A stretch of 64,000 nt of DNA from Salsuginibacillus kocurii DSM 18087 (GTDB taxonomy: Bacteria > Bacillota > Bacilli > Bacillales > Marinococcaceae). Below the pieces are notes generated by a model, which worked only from the letters and a program-made list of their open reading frames with translations, was not told the DNA's origin and did not search any database. Position numbers and translations under genes: made by a program. Shown here in pieces: positions 1-6,046 of the stretch. Location of the stretch: contig NZ_KB898631.1 in the NCBI RefSeq assembly GCF_000377705.1, positions 84,063 through 148,062 of the forward strand, read 5' to 3'. Within the stretch, counting starts at the first letter, position 1, and each line of letters begins with the position of its first letter.

Positions 1-561
1 GCAAAAGTGATTAACAGTGAAGCCACTAGAATGGAACGTCTCGTCGATGACTTATTCCAATTGACCAAACTAGATGAAGGCCATTTCACGTTTGCCTTTG
101 AACGGGTAGAGGTCGCAAGCATCGTAAAAGAAGCCATCGACACAATAAAACCATATGCCCGCCAGCATGACGTCTTTTTCAATTTTGAAGAACCGGCAGT
201 GAAACTATTTATTAACGCCGATCACGCCCGCTTGCACCAGGCCCTGTTAAATGTACTCACCAATGCAGTTAAACACACCACTAATACTGTTCAGGTAACC
301 GTTGCTAAAACAGAAGCTGAGGTTGAAATCTGCATTCAAGATGAAGGCCCTGGATTAACACCAGAAGAAGCCGAAAAAGTATGGGAACGTTTTTACCGAA
401 CCGATGAAGCCAGATCGACAAAGGACGGAGGCAGCGGTCTCGGCCTTGCAATTACAAAAGAATTTATTGAAGCGCACGGTGGGCGGGTAGAAGCCAGAAA
501 CCTCCCAGAAACCGGAGCCAGCTTCCATTTGTACCTTCCTTTGTTGGACGTTGTTGAGTGA
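1..561 (+). CDS. Sensor histidine kinase, C-terminal part (cut by window edge)
   Basis: The frame is open from base 1, so the gene begins outside the window and only about 186 residues are seen. The visible part runs from just after the phospho-acceptor H-box (RMERLVDDLFQLTKLD is the second helix of the dimerisation domain) through the whole HATPase_c domain. The ATP-binding motifs are in order: N-box (LLNVLTNAVKHT), G1 (DEGPGL), F-box (WERFYRTDEARS) and G2 (GSGLGLAITK). This is the catalytic half of a membrane two-component kinase of the HAMP/HisKA class, which phosphorylates a response regulator on Asp; the partner gene is presumably upstream, as is usual for such pairs. The input signal cannot be told. 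It ends in TGA with no clear terminator directly after it. Confidence 0.93.
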   Translation, partial: AKVINSEATRMERLVDDLFQLTKLDEGHFTFAFERVEVASIVKEAIDTIKPYARQHDVFFNFEEPAVKLFINADHARLHQALLNVLTNAVKHTTNTVQVTVAKTEAEVEICIQDEGPGLTPEEAEKVWERFYRTDEARSTKDGGSGLGLAITKEFIEAHGGRVEARNLPETGASFHLYLPLLDVVE

Positions 562-899
562 GAAAGGAGCTGGTATAAATACTTCGGATGCCACATCGGC
601 TAAAGAAGCTCGAGGAATGAGCACGCAAGAAGCGGAATGCTGGGAGAATTCGTAGGCATTAATGCTACGGTGAAAACCACATGTATGGTGATGACCCAGT
701 AAAGGACATCTGTACCGTTATTTCAGCAAAAAGCATGTATTTTCCCCATTTAGGAGGGGCTTAGCGGAACACATGTCCGTTAAACTTTGACTCCCCCTGG
801 ATTTTGAGCAAATAACGGAATGAGTGTCCGTTAACCACTCACTATAAAAGGATAACCTCAGCCACCCATGGCGGCTGAGGCTTTGGTATTTTCCCTTTC
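562..899. other. Intergenic region with clustered CCGTTA motifs
   Basis: No convincing gene is seen. A good Shine-Dalgarno (AAAGGAG) at about 563-570 is followed by an open frame of 26 codons without a normal start, which I read as chance or a remnant. The right end has an 8-bp inverted repeat (CCTCAGCC at 856-863, GGCTGAGG at 873-880) that may end the convergent lipoprotein transcript, although it lacks a strong U-run. The middle carries the repeat cluster listed separately. Confidence 0.5.
714..834. repeat. Five alternating CCGTTA/TAACGG motifs forming hairpins
   Basis: Within 120 bp the motif ACCGTTA or TCCGTTA occurs at 714-720, 776-783 and 827-833, and its complement at 761-768 (TTAGCGGA, one mismatch) and 813-819 (TAACGGA). 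Two pairs form hairpins with 7-nt loops: TTAGCGGA-ACACATG-TCCGTTAA and TAACGGA-ATGAGTG-TCCGTTA. An outer pair (CCGTTATTT at 715-723 against AAATAACGG at 810-818) could close a larger stem. It could be an operator cluster, a structured RNA or a small mobile repeat; the sequence alone does not decide. Confidence 0.55.
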
Positions 900-2261
900 C
901 TAATGATCGGCGTGAGCATCTCCTTCAATGGCATCAATCTCTAATAAGTCATCGAGAACACCTTGAGACTCGTATGAAATGATAGTTTCAGTGCCTAAAA
1001 TGTAGCCATGATTATACGGGCCTTCCATCGGCGCTTCTTCAAAAGCGGGCTTCAATTCAGCTAAATACTCGGCGTGCTGCTCTCCTACTTCATCTTCTAG
1101 CCAAATCAGTGGCGCATGCTTGCCAAGGTGTGCCAACGGAGCTCCAGCAAGCGCCAGTTCCGGCTGGTCCGGCGCAGCAAACACTAAGCCGTGACCTGGT
1201 TGATCAATCCCCCAGCCAAAATGTTCATCCTGGAATTTTGCAAAAGCAATTGACTGCTCTACAGGATTTTCTCCAGTAATTTCTTCAACTGAACCAAACT
1301 CTTCTAAGTCGGTTAATATTTCATCAGAGATGGCATCTTCTCCATTTAGCAAATAAATATTCGCATCACCCTCGCGTGCTTCTAAGCTTTCAGCAGTAGC
1401 ATTTGGAATCGAATCATCGACGTAAAGAAGAGACTCGTCCATGTGAGAGATCCAGCTTCCTGCCGGCATAGAGTATGCTTGATATTCATCTTCCATAGAA
1501 CCGATGATCACATTGTCAGGCAAATTTCCTGTGGTTTCAGCATATAACTCTTCTACATCTCTGGCAAAAGCGGCGGGGTCCGTTTCCGGAATTTCCTCAA
1601 TTGTGTAATTGCCAAGCTGGTCTTGGTCTTCTTCACTCAATTCTCCTGCTACCATAATCTCTATCCCATATTCATTTCCGGTCGGTGCCAAACGGTCAAT
1701 CTCGGCAGCCAACTCTTCAGATAAGCCATCTTCCATTAATAAAAGCGGCCCATCATTAGGGTGATGAACGAGGGTAAGAGCTGCTAAGGCATGCTGCCAT
1801 TCATCTGCTTCCGCCAGGATAACAGTACCGGGTTGATTGTCTTCATGTGTTGCCGGCCAGATGGTTTGTGATGCCATAAGGGAAAACGTCTGGGGATCTT
1901 CTTCATCTAATCGAGTAATGTTTTTTGTATTGGTGGTGAGCAAACCTTCCCTTGCCCCTTCATTATAAGAATCTGGAAGTTCAGCAGCTTCTTCTTCAAA
2001 AGCCTCTCTATCTTCCTCTGAAGCTCCATGGCCTTCGTGTTCCCCATGGTCCTCATGGTCTCCGTGCTCAGAATGATCCATTTCTTCATCACCCATATGC
2101 TCGTCATCATTCATTTCTCCATGTTCCATCTCACTGTGGTCCATCTCTTCTTCATTCATATCCTCTTCATCCATTGGCATATCAGAGTCATCATTACAAG
2201 CAGCCAAAATCAAAAATGTGCTTATAACACTTAAAGCAGCCAATCGTGTGTACTTTTTCAC
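900..2261 (-). CDS. Acidic His-rich lipoprotein, cell-wall-binding-repeat-2-like
   Basis: I start it at GTG 2261 because GAAAGGAGATATT lies just upstream and the product then opens with a lipoprotein signal (KKYTRLAALSVISTFLILAAC, lipobox ILAAC); the longer open frame has no ribosome site. After the lipid-anchored Cys comes a low-complexity stretch of about 70 residues rich in Met, Asp, Glu and His (repeated MDHSEMEHGE, EDHGEHEGHG), a plausible metal sink. The rest, about 330 residues, has repeated units of the type 'VILAEADEWQHALAALTLVHH..GPLLLMEDG..IMVAGELSEE' that resemble the putative cell-wall-binding repeat 2 (PF04122). It should be displayed on the outer face of the membrane. The CopZ-like gene is upstream on the same strand behind its own terminator, so a link to copper is inference. 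Very acidic composition. Confidence 0.72.
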   Translation of the reverse strand: MKKYTRLAALSVISTFLILAACNDDSDMPMDEEDMNEEEMDHSEMEHGEMNDDEHMGDEEMDHSEHGDHEDHGEHEGHGASEEDREAFEEEAAELPDSYNEGAREGLLTTNTKNITRLDEEDPQTFSLMASQTIWPATHEDNQPGTVILAEADEWQHALAALTLVHHPNDGPLLLMEDGLSEELAAEIDRLAPTGNEYGIEIMVAGELSEEDQDQLGNYTIEEIPETDPAAFARDVEELYAETTGNLPDNVIIGSMEDEYQAYSMPAGSWISHMDESLLYVDDSIPNATAESLEAREGDANIYLLNGEDAISDEILTDLEEFGSVEEITGENPVEQSIAFAKFQDEHFGWGIDQPGHGLVFAAPDQPELALAGAPLAHLGKHAPLIWLEDEVGEQHAEYLAELKPAFEEAPMEGPYNHGYILGTETIISYESQGVLDDLLEIDAIEGDAHADH

Positions 2262-2435
2262 AGCAATATCTCCTTTCAAACATGGCAATGACCTTATTCG
2301 GTACCTTGCCAATATTTTTGTTGTGATTTCTTTCACCTCCCATTCTAATCCGCAAATTCGAAGAAAGAATGAAGAAAGTGTAAAAAACATTAAGCACATC
2401 AAACCTCCCTTAATCGATAATCACTGAGATCACAC

Positions 2436-2467
2436 AAAAAAACCCGCTCTATCTCATATAGAACGGG
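2436..2467 (-). terminator. Rho-independent terminator after copZ-like gene
   Basis: On the minus strand CCCGTTCTAT-ATGAG-ATAGAGCGGG forms a 10-bp stem with one G-U pair, followed by a run of seven T. It separates the copZ-like gene from the lipoprotein gene. Confidence 0.88.
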
Positions 2468-2493
2468 CTCATGACTTATAAAAACATAGAGTT

Positions 2494-2703
2494 TTAAAAA
2501 ACTACATCATATCCTTGTTCCTCTATCGTTTCTATAATTTTGTCTCGTGTCACTTGCTTATCCTCATACTCAACGTCGACCATGCCTTGATCTAGATTAA
2601 CCTTAACTTGGTCAATACCTTGAAGTTTACCTACACTTCCTTCAACTGCCGAAACACAATGGCTGCACGACATTCCTTTAACTTGAATTGTTTCTTTTGC
2701 CAT
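2494..2703 (-). CDS. copZ: CopZ-like heavy-metal chaperone (HMA domain)
   Basis: A 69-residue single HMA domain (ferredoxin-like beta-alpha-beta-beta-alpha-beta fold) with the metal-binding loop GMSCSHC near residues 10-15. Such proteins carry Cu(I) in the cytoplasm to a CopA-type ATPase or to the CsoR repressor. Length and motif are exactly those of the family, and the start ATG is preceded by GGGAGGAGAG. No copA is in the window. A pseudo-palindrome in the promoter (2760-2776) resembles CsoR/CstR-family operators. The gene stands alone between a terminator and the sulfur cluster, so it could also answer to that cluster's repressor. Function in copper handling is known of the family; the actual metal here is inferred. 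Confidence 0.9.
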   Translation of the reverse strand: MAKETIQVKGMSCSHCVSAVEGSVGKLQGIDQVKVNLDQGMVDVEYEDKQVTRDKIIETIEEQGYDVVF

Positions 2704-2759
2704 CTGTTCTCTCCTCCCTCTTAAGAATGGCCTTCAATATTCTCCATTCCATTATAGAG

Positions 2760-2776
2760 TACCCCTGTACGGTATA
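2760..2776. promoter_or_regulatory. CsoR/CstR-type operator-like site upstream of copZ
   Basis: TACC-CCTGTACGG-TA: a short inverted repeat (TACC/GGTA) with a G/C core, sited about 60 bp upstream of the copZ-like start. It resembles the sites near the CstR-like gene but is less symmetric. Operator role is inferred. Confidence 0.45.
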
Positions 2777-2876
2777 TCAAATTAAACAAATATAAAATTA
2801 TTATTTTTCAGTTACACTTGTACACCCTTTCTGTAGCTTACAAACTTCATATGCTCTTGGGCGTATGGGTTACGTT

Positions 2877-3356
2877 TTAAATAAACAAATTCGTGTTCGC
2901 TTCATCTGCTTCGGCTAAATACGAAGCGACCCCTGCATACTCTAAACCATCAATTAACTCCTCTTGCTGTAAGCCCATTACGTCCATAGACATCGTACAG
3001 GCCACCATTTTTACATCCAGGTCCTGAGCCATTTCAATCAGTTCCTCAAGTGAGGAGACATTTTTTTCTTTCATCATTCTTTTCATTACCTTTGGTCCCA
3101 TGCCCGCCATATTCATATTTGAAAGCCCCAGTTTTTTAGGGCCACGCGGCATCATTCGTGCAAACATCTTTTCCATAAATGATTTTTTTGCATGAATCAC
3201 TTCTTCCTTCCGCAGAACATTCAACCCCCAAAATGTGAAAAACATTGTCACTTGTTTTCCCATTGCTGCTGCTCCCGTTGCAATTATAAAACTGGCCATA
3301 GCTTTATCTAAATCACCGTCAAACACAATCATGGTTAGACGTTCGTTTTTATCCAT
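2877..3356 (-). CDS. DsrE/DsrF/DrsH-like sulfur-carrier family protein
   Basis: Start chosen at ATG 3356 (MDKNERLTMIVFDGDLDKAM) because AAAGGAG lies 9 nt upstream; the longer frame has no ribosome site. The 159-residue product has the DsrE-like pattern: an N-terminal strand with FDGDLDKA, a Gly/Ala-rich helix (ATGAAAMGKQVTMFFTFWGL), an acidic/basic Met-rich middle, and the motif VKMVACTMSMDVMGL with a single conserved Cys120. In the family this Cys accepts or passes persulfide sulfur. It follows the CstR-like gene with a start only about 23 nt past the repressor stop region, so the two are co-transcribed. Expected to be a cytoplasmic partner of the TusA and rhodanese proteins just upstream; its exact acceptor is unknown. 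Confidence 0.87.
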   Translation of the reverse strand: MDKNERLTMIVFDGDLDKAMASFIIATGAAAMGKQVTMFFTFWGLNVLRKEEVIHAKKSFMEKMFARMMPRGPKKLGLSNMNMAGMGPKVMKRMMKEKNVSSLEELIEMAQDLDVKMVACTMSMDVMGLQQEELIDGLEYAGVASYLAEADEANTNLFI

Positions 3357-3378
3357 TGCTTCCCTCTCCTTTACGAAT

Positions 3379-3642
3379 TTATCTACTTTTAACAAGCATT
3401 TGAATCGCTTCTTCTATCGTTTCTTTAGTATCTTCCTCCCCTTGGACTTGTTCTCGCACACACTGTTCAAGGTTTGTTGCTACTAGCATTGCTGTGGCCC
3501 GGTCTAATGCTGAGCGTGCTGCTGAGAGCTGCATTATTACCTCTTTGCACTCTTTTTCCTCTTCCATCATTTTCAGTACGCCCCGCAGCTGGCCCTCTGC
3601 CCGTTTGAGACGTTGCTTTAAAGGTTCTTCATACGTCCCCAT
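3379..3642 (-). CDS. cstR: CsoR-like sulfurtransferase repressor (CstR type)
   Basis: An 87-residue all-helical CsoR/RcnR-family repressor; ATG 3642 is preferred since GAGGGAG lies just before it, though an ATG six codons upstream is possible. The family senses copper with a Cys-His-Cys set. Here Cys32 and Cys61 are present but the His position is Asn57 (ATNLEQC), which is the CstR signature: two Cys that form di-, tri- or tetrasulfide links with reactive sulfur and release DNA. It lies within the sulfur cluster, and palindromes of the CstR type precede it (3693-3710) and the TusA-rhodanese gene (5858-5871, 5916-5931). Therefore it most likely represses this cluster until persulfide accumulates. 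Copper sensing is the less likely alternative. Confidence 0.88.
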   Translation of the reverse strand: MGTYEEPLKQRLKRAEGQLRGVLKMMEEEKECKEVIMQLSAARSALDRATAMLVATNLEQCVREQVQGEEDTKETIEEAIQMLVKSR

Positions 3643-3692
3643 TGTTCTCCCTCTTTTCATATGGTTCCAATAATGGCTACCACTATATTTTT

Positions 3693-3710
3693 AATACCGC
3701 CCACGGTATT
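3693..3710. promoter_or_regulatory. Palindromic CstR-type operator upstream of cstR
   Basis: AATACCG-CCCA-CGGTATT has perfect 7-bp arms and lies about 50 bp before the cstR-like start, consistent with autoregulation. It follows the terminator of the tusA transcript, so cstR-dsrE likely has its own promoter here. Confidence 0.7.
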
Positions 3711-3782
3711 TCACAATCATGTCCATCCCTAGAAATCATAATTGCCTCTTAACTAACCTCTCGTTTCTTTTACGTGAGGGCT

Positions 3783-3811
3783 AAAAATAGGAGTACCACG
3801 GCGGGTACCCC
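3783..3811 (-). terminator. Rho-independent terminator after tusA
   Basis: GGGGTACC-CGCCGT-GGTACTCC (8-bp stem with one G-U pair) followed by TATTTTT on the minus strand, 28 nt beyond the tusA stop. Confidence 0.8.
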
Positions 3812-3839
3812 TGGTATTTTACAAGCTTCACTTCCATGT

Positions 3840-4067
3840 TTACTTCTTTTTAATCCAAAACTTTAGAATGTCGCCCTCTTTTTCTTGGTGAAGGAGCTCA
3901 TGGCCTGATGTTTTCGCCCACGCAGCCATGTCTGATTCAGCGCCGCTGTCTGTAGCATGAATCTCTAAAATGTCTCCTGTTGAGAGGGTATCCATTTCCT
4001 TTTTAGTTTTAACTACGGGCATTGGACAGGCGAGCCCTTTTGCATCTAGTACTTTTTGGCTTTCCAT
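3840..4067 (-). CDS. tusA: TusA-family sulfurtransferase carrier
   Basis: A 75-residue single-domain TusA/SirA protein with the signature LDAKGLACPMPVVKTKKE; Cys14 of the CPMP motif carries the persulfide. In the family it relays sulfane sulfur between rhodanese-type donors and acceptors such as DsrE-like proteins. It is the last gene of the TusA-rhodanese / dioxygenase / TusA run, starting about 49 nt after the dioxygenase stop and ending at a terminator. A second TusA domain sits at the N-terminus of the 5277-5843 product; the two are clearly related but not identical, so this is a duplicated carrier. Cytoplasmic. Confidence 0.93.
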   Translation of the reverse strand: MESQKVLDAKGLACPMPVVKTKKEMDTLSTGDILEIHATDSGAESDMAAWAKTSGHELLHQEKEGDILKFWIKKK

Positions 4068-4116
4068 GTTTAAAACGCTCCTTTATAGTCGGTTATTATC
4101 GTACAAGCAAGGTTGT

Positions 4117-5244
4117 TTAAGATATGGAACAACGGTTTGGGCCTATTTCCATTTCAGTTTGTTCTTCACCATCTGGCGTCCGTTTCCCCATATTCGTTTC
4201 GCGAATTTCCTGATAGGCGTTTGGCTGCGGCGGCAAGTTTTCAGTTACCACGCGCCGGAATTCATGTTCATCTTCAATGTTCAAGCCGTGATTCTCTTCA
4301 TATAAATCGCCAAGCTGGGCAACGACCCGTCCCGTTTCATCAAGTTCGTGCAGTTTTGAGAAGTGGGCCGGCAGTACTTTCAAGTTTTGGTCCAATTCTT
4401 TGTAGCGACTATATAAGGTAGTCCGCAAGTCACCTACCCAATCTTCAGCCAAGCCAGCTAGGTCCGGGCGTCCAATCGAATCGAGGAACAAAATGTCACC
4501 AGTAAATAAATACTCTTCATTGACAATGAGCGAAGTACTCCCGATGGTATGCCCGGGGCTGTAAAAGACCCGAATGTTCACTTGGTCTTCACCGAATGTC
4601 ACCACCCTGCCATCTTCTAATGGTGTATAAGAAAACTGCACGTCTTCAGCGTCTTTTGGTGGCAAATAATACGTACCGCCGTATTTTTCAGCAAGTTTAC
4701 GTCCGCCGGAAATATGATCAGCGTGCAAATGCGTATCAATTAAGTGTAAAACGTTAACGCCAATTTCTTCGGCAAATGCCTCGTATTGGTCAGTTAAGCG
4801 AAGAGGGTCGATGAGTGCTCCTTCTGTCCCTGATCTTATAATATAAGACAAGCAGCCTTTGCCAAGACGAACAAATTGGTAGACTTCCCCACCCCCATCA
4901 AGGTCTCCGATTTTCACCGGTTCGAGGTGTTCACTCCACGATTTCATGCCACCTTCAAGGTAAAAAATCTCGCGCTGCATCTTTTCAGCAAGTTGTTCGG
5001 CTACAAACTTTGCTGAGCCTTCTTTTGCACAAACGACTACGAGTTCTCTATTTGCCGGCAAGTGTGTAATTACATCCTCTACTCCGTCTAACATTTCAAA
5101 ATAAGGCTTGTTCATACTTTCTACTGAGCGCCCTTCAATCTTCCAGTCGTTATAATCCTCTGTATTACGAACATCCAAGATAAATAGCTCCTCTTGGTTC
5201 ATAACTTTTTGGGCAATTTCCTTTGCCTGCATAGCTTGAATCAT
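4117..5244 (-). CDS. Rhodanese / persulfide dioxygenase fusion (CstB-like MBL fold)
   Basis: 375 residues. Residues 1-108 form a rhodanese domain ([12 protein letters not shown]; active-site Cys72 in [12 protein letters not shown]). Residues 118-340 form a metallo-beta-lactamase fold of the ETHE1/persulfide dioxygenase class, with the metal motif THLHADH (His172, His174, Asp176, His177), His232 in SPGHTIGS and Asp250 in FTGDILF. The family oxidises glutathione or low-molecular-weight thiol persulfide with O2 to sulfite using mononuclear Fe(II). The rhodanese comes first here, whereas Staphylococcus CstB has the dioxygenase first. ATG 5244 is preceded by AAAGGAGG. Upstream neighbour is the TusA-rhodanese gene 32 nt away; same operon. 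Control by the CstR-like repressor is inferred from the palindromes at 5858 and 5916. Confidence 0.9.
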   Translation of the reverse strand: MIQAMQAKEIAQKVMNQEELFILDVRNTEDYNDWKIEGRSVESMNKPYFEMLDGVEDVITHLPANRELVVVCAKEGSAKFVAEQLAEKMQREIFYLEGGMKSWSEHLEPVKIGDLDGGGEVYQFVRLGKGCLSYIIRSGTEGALIDPLRLTDQYEAFAEEIGVNVLHLIDTHLHADHISGGRKLAEKYGGTYYLPPKDAEDVQFSYTPLEDGRVVTFGEDQVNIRVFYSPGHTIGSTSLIVNEEYLFTGDILFLDSIGRPDLAGLAEDWVGDLRTTLYSRYKELDQNLKVLPAHFSKLHELDETGRVVAQLGDLYEENHGLNIEDEHEFRRVVTENLPPQPNAYQEIRETNMGKRTPDGEEQTEMEIGPNRCSIS

Positions 5245-5276
5245 CTTGTTCTTCCTCCTTTAATTGTTCTAGTTGG

Positions 5277-5843
5277 TTACTTTGTTTCCGTTGGTCCATC
5301 CCATTCGCTCATGCCAGGTACAACGTTCGCTAGTTTAGTGAATCCCGCTTCTTTTAACTGATGTGCTGCCAAATTGCTTCGATTGCCTGTGCGACAGACG
5401 ACATAAATCTCTTGTTCTTTATCTAATTCATCCATTCGCTCATTTAATTCCCCAAGTGGAATAGAGTGAGCACCTGGCACATGGCCAAAGGCATATTCGG
5501 CAGGCTCTCTTACGTCTAGTACCGTTACGTTTTCGTGGTTTATAAATTCTTCTAGTTCTTCATTTGAACTCTCCTGTTCAAAAGCTTCCACTTCTGAAAC
5601 CTCCTCTGGGTTTGACTTGCGAAGGTAGTGTATCAACACCTCACCTTCCTCTTGTGTTCCTAAATACTGGTGGCCGGTAGTCTGGGCCCAACCTTTCATA
5701 TCAGCAAGCGAACCGCGGTCTGTTGCCCGAATTTCGAGTACTTCTCCAGGCGACAACTCATCGATCATCTTCTTGGTTTTCACAATCGGCATCGGGCAAA
5801 CTAGCCCTTCAGCATCAATTGTGTAATTTGTAGCAATTTTCAT
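5277..5843 (-). CDS. TusA-rhodanese fusion sulfurtransferase (CstA-like)
   Basis: 188 residues. Residues 6-76 are a TusA domain (Cys16 in GLVCPMPIVKTKK). A linker rich in Glu/Ser leads to a rhodanese domain at about 93-188 (VLDVREPAEYAFGHVPGA; active loop VVCRTGNRSN with Cys150). Thus a persulfide carrier and a sulfurtransferase are joined in one chain, as in the staphylococcal CstA, which also has a DsrE-like third domain; here that domain is a separate gene (2877-3356). First gene of the operon that continues into the dioxygenase and TusA. AAGGGGGATC precedes ATG 5843. Two CstR-type palindromes flank its promoter, so it should be induced by reactive sulfur species. Confidence 0.92.
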   Translation of the reverse strand: MKIATNYTIDAEGLVCPMPIVKTKKMIDELSPGEVLEIRATDRGSLADMKGWAQTTGHQYLGTQEEGEVLIHYLRKSNPEEVSEVEAFEQESSNEELEEFINHENVTVLDVREPAEYAFGHVPGAHSIPLGELNERMDELDKEQEIYVVCRTGNRSNLAAHQLKEAGFTKLANVVPGMSEWDGPTETK

Positions 5844-5857
5844 AATGATCCCCCTTT

Positions 5858-5871
5858 TACCCCTAGGGGTA
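5858..5871. promoter_or_regulatory. CstR operator 2 (perfect palindrome)
   Basis: TACCCCTAGGGGTA is a perfect 14-bp palindrome lying between the promoter and the ribosome site of the TusA-rhodanese gene. It matches the general form of CstR/CsoR operators (A/T-TACC, G/C core, GGTA-A/T). Confidence 0.82.
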
Positions 5872-5907
5872 TATTACAGGTTAAATTTTTTTGTTACTGC
5901 GATTATA

Positions 5908-5936
5908 AACTTACTATACCCCCTGAGGTATGTCAA
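5908..5936 (-). promoter_or_regulatory. Promoter with embedded CstR operator 1
   Basis: Minus-strand TTGACA (5931-5936) is a perfect -35 box; 17 nt on lies a weak -10 (TAAGTT) with TATAAT a few bases further. The spacer holds ATACC-CCCTGA-GGTAT (5916-5931), a second CstR-type palindrome. Binding there would block polymerase. The -10 choice is uncertain. Confidence 0.7.
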
Positions 5937-6013
5937 GCGCCGGGAATAGAATATTAACGTTTAATCCCTAAGATACGGCCAGCGATCTTTAATCAAAAAG
6001 TGCTGTAAAAAGC

Positions 6014-6046
6014 AAAAAGAGGGGGTCATCATCTCCCCTCTTTTTT
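6014..6046 (-). terminator. Rho-independent terminator overlapping the cadA stop
   Basis: AAAAAGAGGGG...CCCCCTCTTTTT forms a stem of about 11 bp with a T-run on either strand, so it may work in both directions. It overlaps the last codons and TGA of cadA. Confidence 0.85.

Noticed and set aside
1952..2234. Two His-rich frames opposite the metal-type lipoprotein
   Set aside because: They mirror the Asp/Glu/His codons of the real gene on the minus strand.
3379..3642. Copper-sensing CsoR next to copZ
   Set aside because: The His ligand needed for Cu(I) sensing is Asn57, and the gene sits among sulfur genes; CstR type fits better.
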